A stretch of DNA of 64,000 nt from Noviherbaspirillum sp. Root189 (lineage in GTDB: Bacteria; Pseudomonadota; Gammaproteobacteria; Burkholderiales; Burkholderiaceae_D): positions 186,546 through 250,545 of the forward strand of contig NZ_LMHZ01000012.1 in NCBI RefSeq assembly GCF_001428545.1, in the 5' to 3' direction. Positions within the stretch are counted from its first letter, which is position 1; the number at the start of each line of letters is the position of its first letter. Position numbers and translations under genes: made by a program. The notes beneath the pieces were generated by a model. It saw only the letters and a program-made list of their open reading frames with translations. It made no database searches and was not told the origin of the DNA. Shown in pieces: positions 8,270 through 17,108 of this stretch.

Positions 8270-8284
8270 GATTGGAAGAAGAAG

Positions 8285-9979
8285 ATGTATCGTTACGACC
8301 AATATGATCATCAGATCGTCAAGGAACGCGTCGCACAGTATGCCGACCAGGTGCGCCGCCGGCTGTCCAATGAGCTGCTGGAAGATGAGTTCCGTCCGCT
8401 GCGCCTGCAGAACGGCCTGTATTACCAGCGCCATGCTTACATGCTGCGCATTGCCGTTCCCTACGGCCTGCTTTCTTCCAAACAGATGCGCATGTTCGCG
8501 CACATTGCCCGCGAATATGACCGTGGCTACGGACATTTCACGACGCGCCAGAACATCCAGTTCAACTGGATCAAGCTCGAAGACACACCTGAAATCCTGT
8601 CCAAGCTGGCATCGGTCGAAATGCATGCGATCCAGACTTCGGGCAACTGCGTGCGCAACATCACTTCCGATGAATTTGCCGGCATTGCCCCTGACGAGAT
8701 CATCGATCCGCGTCCGTACGCCGAAATCCTGCGCCAGTGGAGCACCTTCAATCCTGAATTCGCCTTCCTGCCACGCAAGTTCAAGATCGCCATCAACGGT
8801 GCGCTGGAAGATCGTGCCGCGATCATGGTGCATGACATCGGCCTGTCGGTCGTAAAGAACGAACAGGGCGAGGTCGGCTTCCGCGTGCTGGTGGGCGGCG
8901 GCATGGGTCGCACGCCTATCCTTGGCAGCGAAATCCGTGCCTTCCTGCCGTGGCAGCACGTGATGAGCTACATCGAAGCGATCCTGCGCGTCTACAACCA
9001 GTACGGCCGCCGCGACAATATGTACAAGGCACGCATCAAGATCCTGGTAAAAGCCATCGGGATTGAAGAATTCGCGCGCCAGGTTGAAGAAGAATGGGCT
9101 GACATCAAGGATGGCCCCAGCACGCTGACCGAAGAAGAACTTGCCCGCGTCGCCGCCTATTTCACCGCACCCGCATACGAGACGCTGCCGGCGAACGATG
9201 CCGCCGTCGAACAGCTCAAGTCCGACAACAAGGCGTTCTCCAACTGGATCAAGCGCAACGTCAAGCCGCACAAAGTGTCCGGTTACGCTGCGGTCGTGCT
9301 GTCGCTGAAGAAAACCGGCGTGCCGCCGGGCGACGCGACGGCCGAGCAGATGGAATTCGCCGCCGACCTGGCCGATCGTTACAGCTTCGGCGAACTGCGC
9401 GTCACGCACGAACAGAACCTGGTGCTGTCGGATGTCAAGCAATCGGACCTGATCAGGGTCTGGGAAGAAGCCAAAGCGCATGGTATGGCAACACCGAACA
9501 TCGGCCTGCTGACCGACATGATCTGCTGCCCGGGTGGTGACTTCTGCGCGCTCGCCAATGCCAAGTCGATCCCGATCGCGTCGGACATCGCCGAGCGTTT
9601 TGACAACCTCGATTTCCAGCACGACATCGGTGAAATCGAACTGAACATCTCCGGCTGCATCAACTCCTGCGGCCACCACCATGTCGGCCATATCGGCATT
9701 CTTGGCGTCGACAAGGACGGCAGCGAGTGGTACCAGGTATCGGTGGGCGGCGCGCAAGGCAACAATTCGAGCATCGGCAAGATCATCGGCCCGTCGTTCT
9801 CCGCGCACCAGATGCCGGAAGTGATCGACCGCATCCTGCAGGTCTACCTGCGCGAGCGCAACGAAGATGAACTCTTTATCGATACGGCGCGCCGTATCGG
9901 CGTTGCGCCGTTCAAGGAATTCGTCTACGCGACACCGATCGTCATCGAACACAAGACAGGAGAAGACGCGTATGCGTAA
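8285..9979 (+). CDS. cysI: sulfite reductase hemoprotein subunit (siroheme / 4Fe-4S)
   Basis: Reduces sulfite to sulfide in the cytoplasm. The 564-residue protein has the two ferredoxin-like halves and two siroheme/4Fe-4S domains of the nitrite/sulfite reductase family. The siroheme-binding pattern TSGNCVRNIT is at about 118–127. Cluster ligands are C415-x5-C421 (CPGGDFC) and C458-x3-C462 (GCINSC). Genes around it make APS, sulfite and siroheme, supporting assimilatory sulfite over nitrite reduction. No cysJ flavoprotein is encoded nearby, so electrons may come from ferredoxin or an unlinked partner. It overlaps the DUF934 gene by 8 bases. Confidence 0.92.
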   Translation: MYRYDQYDHQIVKERVAQYADQVRRRLSNELLEDEFRPLRLQNGLYYQRHAYMLRIAVPYGLLSSKQMRMFAHIAREYDRGYGHFTTRQNIQFNWIKLEDTPEILSKLASVEMHAIQTSGNCVRNITSDEFAGIAPDEIIDPRPYAEILRQWSTFNPEFAFLPRKFKIAINGALEDRAAIMVHDIGLSVVKNEQGEVGFRVLVGGGMGRTPILGSEIRAFLPWQHVMSYIEAILRVYNQYGRRDNMYKARIKILVKAIGIEEFARQVEEEWADIKDGPSTLTEEELARVAAYFTAPAYETLPANDAAVEQLKSDNKAFSNWIKRNVKPHKVSGYAAVVLSLKKTGVPPGDATAEQMEFAADLADRYSFGELRVTHEQNLVLSDVKQSDLIRVWEEAKAHGMATPNIGLLTDMICCPGGDFCALANAKSIPIASDIAERFDNLDFQHDIGEIELNISGCINSCGHHHVGHIGILGVDKDGSEWYQVSVGGAQGNNSSIGKIIGPSFSAHQMPEVIDRILQVYLRERNEDELFIDTARRIGVAPFKEFVYATPIVIEHKTGEDAYA

Positions 9980-10493
9980 CATCATCAAGAACAAGGCAGT
10001 CGTTTCGGATGACTGGACCGTATTGCGCCTGACGGAGAACGACACGGCCGACACCGTTGCGATCCCGGCGGGCAAGGTGATCGTGCCTTTGAAAGTCTGG
10101 CAGCAGCAACGCGCCGCATTGGAAGGCCGTGCCGACCTCGGCGTGTGGATCGCCAGCAGCGAGCGCCCGGAAGAACTGAAGGATGAGCTGTCGCACTTCA
10201 AGGTCGTCGCCGTCGACTTCCCGAAGTTCGCGGATGGCCGTGGCTATTCAATCGCCTACAACCTGCGTGCCCGTCTCGGCTATACCGGCGAACTGCGCGC
10301 CATCGGCGATGTGCTGCGCGACCAGCTCTTCTACATGCAGCGCGTGGGCTTCGACGCCTTTGCCGTGCGTGAAGACAAGAACATCCATGATGCACTCAAG
10401 GGACTGACCGATTTCTCCGAGGTCTATCAGGCCTCGTGGGACCAGAAGTCGCCGCTGTTCCGCCGTGTGCAGCGCTCCGGAGTGTCGGCATGA
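9972..10493 (+). CDS. DUF934 protein of the cys operon
   Basis: A 173-residue soluble protein of family DUF934, repeatedly found between cysI and cysH in beta- and gammaproteobacteria and sometimes labelled an oxidoreductase. Conserved features are FPKFADGRGYSIAYNLR and the GELRAIGDVLRDQLFYMQR region. I see no Cys cluster or nucleotide motif. The start at 9972 is chosen because GGAG lies just upstream and the overlap with cysI is short; a longer in-frame start at 9867 would lie deep inside cysI. Its stop overlaps the cysH start (ATGA). The role is probably accessory to sulfite reduction, by context only. Confidence 0.88.
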   Translation: MRNIIKNKAVVSDDWTVLRLTENDTADTVAIPAGKVIVPLKVWQQQRAALEGRADLGVWIASSERPEELKDELSHFKVVAVDFPKFADGRGYSIAYNLRARLGYTGELRAIGDVLRDQLFYMQRVGFDAFAVREDKNIHDALKGLTDFSEVYQASWDQKSPLFRRVQRSGVSA

Positions 10494-11209
10494 GCGATTT
10501 GAACACCCTGGTCGACAATACGACGGCGACGCTGCAGCGTATTGCCGACGAATTTTCGCCGGCGGTATTCGCGTCCAGCCTGGCTGCGGAAGACATGGTG
10601 CTGACCGACCTGATCCTGAAGGCGAAACTGCCGATTGGCATTTTTACGCTGGAAACCGGTCGCCTGCACAAGGAAACACTGGCCATGGTCGACCGCATCC
10701 GGGAAACCTATGGCTACGAGGTCGCGCTGTACAAGCCAGAGACTGTGGCGATCGATGCTTACGTTGCGCAGAATGGCCTCAACGCCTTCTATGACAGCGT
10801 GGACATGCGCAAGGAATGCTGCCGCATCCGCAAGGTCGAGCCGCTGAACCGCGCCCTCGCTGGCAACAAGGCATGGGTGACCGGCCAACGCCGCGCGCAG
10901 TCAACCACCCGTGCCGAACTGGCGGTACAGGAAGACGACGTTGCGCATGGAATGACCAAGTTCAATCCCCTGGCCGACTGGTCCGAGGAAGACGTATGGA
11001 ACTACATTCGCAGCAACAACGTGCCGTACAACCCGCTGCATGACAAGGGTTATCCGTCGATCGGCTGCGAACCGTGCACGCGGGCGATCCAGCCTGGCGA
11101 GGATGTACGCGCCGGCCGCTGGTGGTGGGAAAACCCCGACTCCAAGGAATGCGGCCTGCATGTGGTTGACGGCAAGCTGATCAGAATCAAGGCAGTCGCG
11201 ACATCCTGA
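10490..11209 (+). CDS. cysH: APS reductase (assimilatory, 4Fe-4S type)
   Basis: Reduces adenylyl sulfate to sulfite and AMP with thioredoxin. The 239-residue protein carries the two Cys pairs of the iron-sulfur type, C110-C111 (KECCRIRK) and C193-x2-C196 (CEPC), and the catalytic C221 in the C-terminal ECGLH. The Cys pairs distinguish APS reductases from the cluster-free PAPS enzyme of E. coli, which fits the lack of a cysC kinase here. The start at 10490 overlaps the DUF934 stop; an upstream in-frame GTG/ATG would read through DUF934. Confidence 0.93.
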   Translation: MSDLNTLVDNTTATLQRIADEFSPAVFASSLAAEDMVLTDLILKAKLPIGIFTLETGRLHKETLAMVDRIRETYGYEVALYKPETVAIDAYVAQNGLNAFYDSVDMRKECCRIRKVEPLNRALAGNKAWVTGQRRAQSTTRAELAVQEDDVAHGMTKFNPLADWSEEDVWNYIRSNNVPYNPLHDKGYPSIGCEPCTRAIQPGEDVRAGRWWWENPDSKECGLHVVDGKLIRIKAVATS

Positions 11210-11254
11210 TCTCTATCGAGAACGGGAAGAATCAAATAGCGTAACAACGATGGC

Positions 11255-12202
11255 ATGGATAACATTATGAATACCGCAGTCGAAAAACTTTTTCTGGATG
11301 CCGCCAGCAACCGTCACCTTGACTGGCTGGAGTCGGAAGCGATCCACATCATGCGCGAGGTCGCTGCGGAATGCACCAATCCCGCCCTGCTCTTTTCCGG
11401 CGGCAAGGATTCCGTTGTTCTGCTTCGTATCGCTGAAAAGGCTTTCCGTCCGGGCAAGTTCCCGTTCCCGCTGGTCCATATCGACACCGGCCACAACTTC
11501 CCGGAAGTGATCACCTTCCGCGACAAGCGCGTGGCTGAACTGGGTGAGCGCCTGATCGTCGGCTCGGTGGAAGATTCCATCAAGCGCGGCACGGTGCGGC
11601 TGCGCAATCCGCAGACCGATTCACGCAATGCGGCACAGGCTGTGACGCTGCTGGAAACCATTGCCGAACACAAGTTTGACGCCTGCATCGGTGGTGCCCG
11701 CCGTGACGAGGAAAAAGCCCGTGCGAAGGAACGCATTTTTTCCTTCCGCGATGAATTTGGCCAGTGGAATCCGAAGGCCCAGCGCCCGGAACTCTGGGAC
11801 CTGTACAACACCCGCGTGCATCCGGGTGAAAACATGCGTGTATTCCCGATCTCGAACTGGACCGAGCTCGACGTCTGGCAATACATCGCCCGCGAGAAGC
11901 TGGAGCTGCCGCCGATCTATTTCGCGCATGAACGCGAAGTCATTCCACGCAACGGCCTGCTGGTGCCGCTGACCGACCTGACACCGCCGCGCGAAGGCGA
12001 AGCCGTTGAAAAGCGCGTCGTGCGCTTCCGTACCGTCGGTGACATCTCCTGCACCTGCCCGGTCGCCTCCGACGCGGCAGACGTTGACGCGATCATTGCC
12101 GAGACCGCTGTTACCCAGATCACCGAGCGCGGCGCGACCCGCATGGATGACCAGACATCCGAAGCATCGATGGAAAAACGCAAGAAAGAAGGATATTTCT
12201 GA
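11255..12202 (+). CDS. cysD: sulfate adenylyltransferase subunit 2
   Basis: Small catalytic subunit of ATP sulfurylase, activating sulfate to APS together with CysN. The 315-residue protein contains the PP-loop SGGKDS (48–53) and the family segment GGARRDEEKARAKER. The C-terminal CTCPV and KRKKEGYF are typical. Two starts are possible, 11255 and 11267 (MNTAVEK); neither has a strong ribosome binding site. It overlaps cysN (TGATG). Confidence 0.94.
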   Translation: MDNIMNTAVEKLFLDAASNRHLDWLESEAIHIMREVAAECTNPALLFSGGKDSVVLLRIAEKAFRPGKFPFPLVHIDTGHNFPEVITFRDKRVAELGERLIVGSVEDSIKRGTVRLRNPQTDSRNAAQAVTLLETIAEHKFDACIGGARRDEEKARAKERIFSFRDEFGQWNPKAQRPELWDLYNTRVHPGENMRVFPISNWTELDVWQYIAREKLELPPIYFAHEREVIPRNGLLVPLTDLTPPREGEAVEKRVVRFRTVGDISCTCPVASDAADVDAIIAETAVTQITERGATRMDDQTSEASMEKRKKEGYF

Positions 12203-13530
12203 TGAACGCCGTAGCTGAACAACAAGCCCTGTCGATCAATGCCGGCGCCGAACGCGGCCTGCTGCGTTTCATCACCGCGGGTTCGGTGGACGATGGGAAA
12301 AGCACACTGATCGGTCGCCTGCTGTTTGACAGCAAGGGCATCTTCGCCGACCAGCTTGATGCGATTTCCCGTGCCAAGCACAAGCGCACCGTAGGCGATA
12401 CCGTCGACCTGTCGCTGCTGACCGATGGCCTCGAAGCGGAGCGTGAGCAAGGCATTACGATCGACGTCGCCTACCGCTACTTCGCCACGCCGAAGCGCAA
12501 GTTCATCATTGCCGACACGCCTGGCCATGAACAATACACGCGCAACATGGTGACCGGCGCATCGACCGCCGACGCGGTGATCATCCTGATCGACGTGTCC
12601 AAGGTCAAGCTGGGCGATGACGGCAGCGTGACGCTGCTGACACAGACCAAACGCCATTCCACGATTGCGCATCTGCTGCGCATTGAACACGTGATTGTCG
12701 CGGTCAACAAGATGGACCTGGTCAACTATGACCAGACTGTGTATGACCGCATCGTCGGCGCTTATCTCGATTTCGCCAAACAGCTCGGCCTGAAAGATGT
12801 ACGTCCGATTCCGTTGTCGGCGCTGGCTGGCGACAATGTCGTTGTAGCCGGCGACAAGATGCCGTGGCACAAGGGCCCGACCCTGATCAGTCTGCTGGAA
12901 TCGCTGTCGGTGTACGAAGATTCGCATGAAGAACCGTTGCGTTTTCCAGTGCAGCTGGTCGCGCGCCACAACGGTCACGAAGCAAACGATTTCCGTGGCT
13001 ATATGGGCCGTATCGAAGCCGGCAAGGTGCGCAAGGGCGACAAGCTCGTGGTGCAACCGAGCGGACAGACTGCGACCGTCAAGGATATCCTGACGCTGGA
13101 CGGGTCGCACGATTGCGCGACGTCCGGGCAATCGGTGACCGTGCTGCTGGAAGAATATCTCGACATCTCGCGCGGCGACATGCTGGCGGCAGCCGAAGCC
13201 CCTGCCACGCTGCTGAAGACCGTCAACGCCGATATCTGCTGGCTGTCGGAAGAGCCGCTGGACATGCGTCGCAAGTACTGGCTCAAGCACACTACCAAGC
13301 AGGTCGCTGCGCGCGTGACTGCCATCGATACGCTGCTGGATATCAATACGCAGGAACGCCGCAACGCGGACGCGCTCAGGCTCAACGATATCGCTACCGT
13401 ATCGATCAACGTGCAGCAGCCTCTCGCCGCCGATGCGTACGATGCCATTCGTGCCACTGGTGCCTTCATCCTGATCGATGAAGTGACCCACCAAACGGTG
13501 GCCGCAGGCATGATCCGACTGGCTAAATAA
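12202..13530 (+). CDS. cysN: sulfate adenylyltransferase subunit 1 (GTPase)
   Basis: GTPase subunit that drives APS synthesis by CysD. EF-Tu-like G domain: P-loop GSVDDGKST (27–35), DTPGHE (105–110), NKMD (169–172), then two beta-barrel domains. At 442 residues it ends without an APS-kinase domain, so it is not a CysNC fusion, consistent with an APS-level reductase next to it. Confidence 0.94.
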   Translation: MNAVAEQQALSINAGAERGLLRFITAGSVDDGKSTLIGRLLFDSKGIFADQLDAISRAKHKRTVGDTVDLSLLTDGLEAEREQGITIDVAYRYFATPKRKFIIADTPGHEQYTRNMVTGASTADAVIILIDVSKVKLGDDGSVTLLTQTKRHSTIAHLLRIEHVIVAVNKMDLVNYDQTVYDRIVGAYLDFAKQLGLKDVRPIPLSALAGDNVVVAGDKMPWHKGPTLISLLESLSVYEDSHEEPLRFPVQLVARHNGHEANDFRGYMGRIEAGKVRKGDKLVVQPSGQTATVKDILTLDGSHDCATSGQSVTVLLEEYLDISRGDMLAAAEAPATLLKTVNADICWLSEEPLDMRRKYWLKHTTKQVAARVTAIDTLLDINTQERRNADALRLNDIATVSINVQQPLAADAYDAIRATGAFILIDEVTHQTVAAGMIRLAK

Positions 13531-13550
13531 ATCAGTCAGGGCTACTGCCG

Positions 13551-14291
13551 ATGCCATCAAATGAAGTTGCAGGCCGGGCACTCGGCAAGGTCTACCTGAT
13601 TGGCGCCGGCCCCGGCGCCGCCGACCTGATCACGGTCCGCGGCGCCCGCATTCTTTCTCAGGCCGACGTTGTTCTGTATGACGCGCTCGTAACTGAAGAT
13701 ATGCTTGCCCTGTGCCCACAGGCCGACAAGATTTCCGTTGGCAAGCGATCCGGACAGCGCTCGACGGCCCAGCATGTCATCAATGAGCAGCTGGTCGCCT
13801 GTGCGAAGAAGTACACACTGGTAGTACGCCTGAAAGGCGGCGATCCCATGCTGTTTGGACGGGCCGATGAAGAGCTGCGCGCGCTCGAAGCGGCCGGCAT
13901 CGAAGTCGAGATTGTTCCCGGCATCACGGCAGCGCTCGCCGCGGCAGCATCCACCAGGCAACCGCTAACCAAGCGGGGCATTGCCCGCAGCGTGGCGTTT
14001 TTTACTTCCAGCACCGCGCCCAATCATCCCGAAGAAACGACGCTTCCGGATTGCGACACGCTGATCCAGTACATGGGCGGCAAGGAAGCAATCGCCACTG
14101 CACAGAAGCTGCTGGCGCAGGGACGTTCTCCTGCCCTGCCGGTCGTCGTGGTGGAGAATTGTAGCCGGGAGAATGAACGCGTGATGCGTCTTAGCCTGGG
14201 TGGCCTTGAACAGGGATTATCAGGCTGTCAGGGGCCGGTGCTTGTGATGATTGGCGAGGCGTTTGCGCCAAGGGATTCGGGCAGAGATTAG
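13551..14291 (+). CDS. cobA: uroporphyrinogen-III C-methyltransferase (siroheme synthesis)
   Basis: SAM-dependent methylation of uroporphyrinogen III to precorrin-2, the first step to the siroheme used by CysI. The 246-residue SUMT domain shows VYLIGAGPGAADLITVRGA at the N-terminus, VVRLKGGDPMLFGR near residue 90, and VPGITAALAAAA. It is a stand-alone methyltransferase without the CysG oxidase/chelatase half; the CbiX chelatase faces it and could finish the pathway. It starts 20 bases after cysN. Confidence 0.9.
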   Translation: MPSNEVAGRALGKVYLIGAGPGAADLITVRGARILSQADVVLYDALVTEDMLALCPQADKISVGKRSGQRSTAQHVINEQLVACAKKYTLVVRLKGGDPMLFGRADEELRALEAAGIEVEIVPGITAALAAAASTRQPLTKRGIARSVAFFTSSTAPNHPEETTLPDCDTLIQYMGGKEAIATAQKLLAQGRSPALPVVVVENCSRENERVMRLSLGGLEQGLSGCQGPVLVMIGEAFAPRDSGRD

Positions 14292-14314
14292 CGTTGCAGA
14301 AGTAGCTGCCAATC

Positions 14315-14429
14315 CTAGAGCGGATTTCATCGTGTGTACTGTCGCCTCGGTCCGCCTTGACGCGCAGGACGGCGTTGCTTGTCGCTTGTGTGGCCCGCCA
14401 CACGGCACTTCCGATGAAATCCGCTCTAG
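14315..14429. repeat. inverted-repeat element with 18-bp perfect arms
   Basis: CTAGAGCGGATTTCATCG (14315–14332) and its exact reverse complement (14412–14429) flank 79 bases, within which GTGTGG/CCACAC forms another hairpin. It lies between two convergent genes, and the cbiX stop codon TAG (14426–14428) is part of the right arm. No long T-run is present. It looks like a small mobile or REP-type element, possibly also acting as a bidirectional transcription barrier. Confidence 0.75.
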
Positions 14430-14803
14430 CCGTTCCCCAACGCCTCAATGCAATACTGCCCGATCGCGTTCAGCACATCCAAGCTCTCTCCAACTGCGGG
14501 CGCGACCGTAATCTGCAGCAGCGGATATTGATGCCGGATTTCATCGATGATCACCGGCAGGTCACGCAATACATGGCCACCCTGCCCGAAGAAGACAGGA
14601 ACCACGGTCACTTCCTTGCAGCCATCCTCGACCAGCTCTTTCACCAGTTCCGGCAGGCGAGGCGTCATTAACTCAAGATAGGCCAGCGACACGGCGACAT
14701 CCGGCTTCTGCTCTTCGACGATCCGCTGCAGACGCTGGAAAGGCTCCGCCCAGCGTGGATCGCGGGCGCCGTGGGCGAACAGGACAAGGGCACGATGTTT
14801 CAT
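14426..14803 (-). CDS. cbiX: CbiX/SirB-type sirohydrochlorin chelatase
   Basis: Small single-domain class II chelatase inserting Fe2+ or Co2+ into sirohydrochlorin. The 125-residue protein has the family N-terminus LVLFAHGARDPRW with the metal-binding His, and a second His in FFGQGGHVLRDLP. Facing the siroheme methyltransferase, it is most likely the ferrochelatase for CysI; this is inferred. The ATG at 14803 has AGGAAA upstream and starts 8 bases after lptG stops; an in-frame start at 14833 would overlap lptG. Its stop codon falls inside the inverted repeat. Confidence 0.87.
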   Translation of the reverse strand: MKHRALVLFAHGARDPRWAEPFQRLQRIVEEQKPDVAVSLAYLELMTPRLPELVKELVEDGCKEVTVVPVFFGQGGHVLRDLPVIIDEIRHQYPLLQITVAPAVGESLDVLNAIGQYCIEALGNG

Positions 14804-14811
14804 CAGGTTTC

Positions 14812-15939
14812 CTAATGTTTTTGGACCCACCACAGCGATCCGATCGCAATCACAAGGAACATCATACTGGGCAAGACCGCAGTCGCCAGCGGAGGCCAGG
14901 TATTAAGCAGGCCCAGATGCGAAAACAGGCTGTTGAGCAACTGGAAGCTGACACCGATCATAATCCCGATAAAGATCTTGAGGCTGACGCCACCGGCACG
15001 GAAATGCAGATAGGCAAACGGTAGTGCCAGCGCCATCATCACCAGCACGGCAAACGGATAAAACACCTTTTTCCAGAACGCGATTTCGTAACGCTCTGTC
15101 GTCTGGTTGTTTTCCGCAAGATGGCGGGTATAGGTGGCCAGTCCGTACGCCGACATACGGTCCGGATCGGCAAACAGCACCGACAGGATGTTTGGCGTAA
15201 TTTCTGACACCAGGTCGCGCGTCGGCAAGGTCTTGGTTGAGATGGTGGCCGTGATATCGCTCAGCCTGGTGCTGAAGCTTGTCTCCGTCACATCCGACAG
15301 CCGCCAGACATTGCTGGCCTGATAATCGGCATAAGCTGCGGTGACCACCGCAATCAGATGAAAATCACGGTCAAACTCATACAGCTTCACGTTTTGCAGA
15401 CGGCCGGCCGGCGTCACATCCTTGACGTTAAGGAAGCGCGTCCCGATGGTTTCGCCAGTCAATCCGTTTTGCCGGATGACGTCCTTGGTCCATAAGCCGG
15501 TACGAAACTCCTGTGACACCGACGCACCCTGCGCCTGCAGCTTCCATTTTTCGGCCATCGCACTGGTCGTGGGGGCGATAAACTCGCCGAACAGGAAAGT
15601 CACGATGACGAGCACGATTCCAACCCGTGCCAGCATCCAGCTCGCCATGCCGGTCGACAGCCCCGACGCCCGCATGATCGTAAATTCGGAACGCGCCGCC
15701 AACTGTGCCAGGGTATAAATGCTGCCGATCAGGGCGGCGATCGGCATCAGGTCATACACATAACCGGGCAGACCCATCGTGACATACAGAAAGGCATGTT
15801 GAAGCTGATAATTACCCCGACCGACCTGCGGCAGTTCACCGATCAGGTCGAAAAAGGCAAACAGCGCAAGAAAGGCTACCAGCGCAAAGATGACGGCGCC
15901 GATGATCTCGCGTGCCACATAACGATGCAAGACCTTCAT
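14812..15939 (-). CDS. lptG: LPS export ABC transporter permease LptG
   Basis: One of two inner-membrane permeases of the LptB2FG machine that extracts LPS from the inner membrane. The 375-residue protein starts MKVLHRYVAREIIGAV, has three N-terminal helices, a periplasmic beta-jellyroll domain (about 130–270) and three C-terminal helices ending WWVQKH. The start at 15939 is set by the ATGA overlap with the lptF stop and the family N-terminus; an upstream in-frame start would lie inside lptF. Confidence 0.93.
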   Translation of the reverse strand: MKVLHRYVAREIIGAVIFALVAFLALFAFFDLIGELPQVGRGNYQLQHAFLYVTMGLPGYVYDLMPIAALIGSIYTLAQLAARSEFTIMRASGLSTGMASWMLARVGIVLVIVTFLFGEFIAPTTSAMAEKWKLQAQGASVSQEFRTGLWTKDVIRQNGLTGETIGTRFLNVKDVTPAGRLQNVKLYEFDRDFHLIAVVTAAYADYQASNVWRLSDVTETSFSTRLSDITATISTKTLPTRDLVSEITPNILSVLFADPDRMSAYGLATYTRHLAENNQTTERYEIAFWKKVFYPFAVLVMMALALPFAYLHFRAGGVSLKIFIGIMIGVSFQLLNSLFSHLGLLNTWPPLATAVLPSMMFLVIAIGSLWWVQKH

Positions 15940-17069
15940 TGTGCCGCCGCCTTCCGGGCAAATATGGCGCGCTTGAACGCTCCCCATAGGCTGGCCGGAT
16001 GATAAGGATGGTTCACCAGCAGACGCCAGGAGAACAAGAACGCAATCAGCGCGGCGGCAACGACATGCAGCGGCCACCAGGCGGTTTCCAGCGTGAGCCG
16101 TTTCTGCACCACTGCTGCCTGGAATACGCTGACCATGTTGCTGTAGATGATGAACAGCAGCAAGGCGATCAACAGGTTGGCGGACCGACCGCCTCGCGGA
16201 TTCACAAAACTGAGCGGGATGGCGAGCAGCATCAGCAGCAATCCCATGATCGGAAGGGACAGACGCCAGACCAGTTCGCCGCTGTTGAAATTATTGAGGT
16301 TAGCCAGGAGCAGCGGTGTCGACAACGAGCGGGCCGACATGTCGCCGACCAGTGCCTGTGACTGGCGCGCCACCAGCACACCGTAGCGCTCGAATTCAAT
16401 GACACGGAAATCCGACTGGCTCGCGACACCGTCATAACGCCGGCCCTTGTCCATCAGGAGGAACTTGTCGCCACGTTCGTCGATGGCGATTGTTCCTTCC
16501 CTGGCCACCACGACGCTGGTCCTGCCGTTTTGTATGGTATTGACGAAGACGTTCCTGACCTTGGTCGCATCGCCGCTGACACCTTCAACAAAGAAGATCC
16601 GGTCGGCGGATGAGGATTCCTGGAACCGTCCCGGCGAGACCCTCGCGATGTCTTCGCGCTTCTGAAAGCGCTCACGAAACTCCGCACTCTGGCGATTGGC
16701 CCATGGGGTAACAAAAAAGCTGAGCAAGGTAATAAGTATGACGATGGGGATGCCGAAGCTCATCACGGGCGCGATCCATTTTGACAGACTCATGCCGGAC
16801 GCGAACCAGACGACCATTTCGGAGTCCTGATAACTGCGAGTGACGACGACCAGCACCGAAATGAATCCGGTCAGGATCAGGATCACGGAAAGGTAACGAA
16901 GCGCCGCAAATCCGATCAGGGCGATGACATCCTGCGATGCGATTTTTCCTCCGGCTGCCTGGCCGAGGATCTTGATCAACATCACGGTAATCGTGATCGT
17001 AAAAAGCGTGGTGAAGACAGCGCCGGCGGTACTTACCAATTCGCGACGAAGAGCGCGCTGAAAGATCAT
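15936..17069 (-). CDS. lptF: LPS export ABC transporter permease LptF
   Basis: Partner permease of LptG. The 377-residue protein begins MIFQRALRRELVSTAG, with helices near 15–35, 55–75 and 100–120, a periplasmic jellyroll domain (about 135–265), and three C-terminal helices. It is first in the lptFG pair and divergent from pepA across only 39 bases, the usual arrangement in many proteobacteria. Its promoter must overlap that of pepA. Confidence 0.93.
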   Translation of the reverse strand: MIFQRALRRELVSTAGAVFTTLFTITITVMLIKILGQAAGGKIASQDVIALIGFAALRYLSVILILTGFISVLVVVTRSYQDSEMVVWFASGMSLSKWIAPVMSFGIPIVILITLLSFFVTPWANRQSAEFRERFQKREDIARVSPGRFQESSSADRIFFVEGVSGDATKVRNVFVNTIQNGRTSVVVAREGTIAIDERGDKFLLMDKGRRYDGVASQSDFRVIEFERYGVLVARQSQALVGDMSARSLSTPLLLANLNNFNSGELVWRLSLPIMGLLLMLLAIPLSFVNPRGGRSANLLIALLLFIIYSNMVSVFQAAVVQKRLTLETAWWPLHVVAAALIAFLFSWRLLVNHPYHPASLWGAFKRAIFARKAAAQ

Positions 17070-17087
17070 TGAATTGAAGACTATAAT
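17058..17087 (+). promoter_or_regulatory. candidate sigma-70 promoter of pepA
   Basis: A consensus -10 box TATAAT (17082–17087) with CTGAAA (17058–17063) 18 bases upstream as a partial -35. The -35 lies inside the first codons of the divergent lptF gene. The pepA ribosome binding site AAGGAG follows at 17098–17103. Confidence 0.5.
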
Positions 17088-17108
17088 TGCGTCTCAAAAG
17101 GAGTGACC

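Noticed and set aside
8180-10201. 673-codon frame on the minus strand over cysI
   Set aside because: Antisense shadow of cysI and flanks; no recognisable protein.
12202-13530. CysNC fusion
   Set aside because: The protein ends at 442 residues, with no APS-kinase P-loop after the beta-barrels.
11917-13581. 554-codon frame on the minus strand over cysD/cysN
   Set aside because: Antisense to two well-supported genes.
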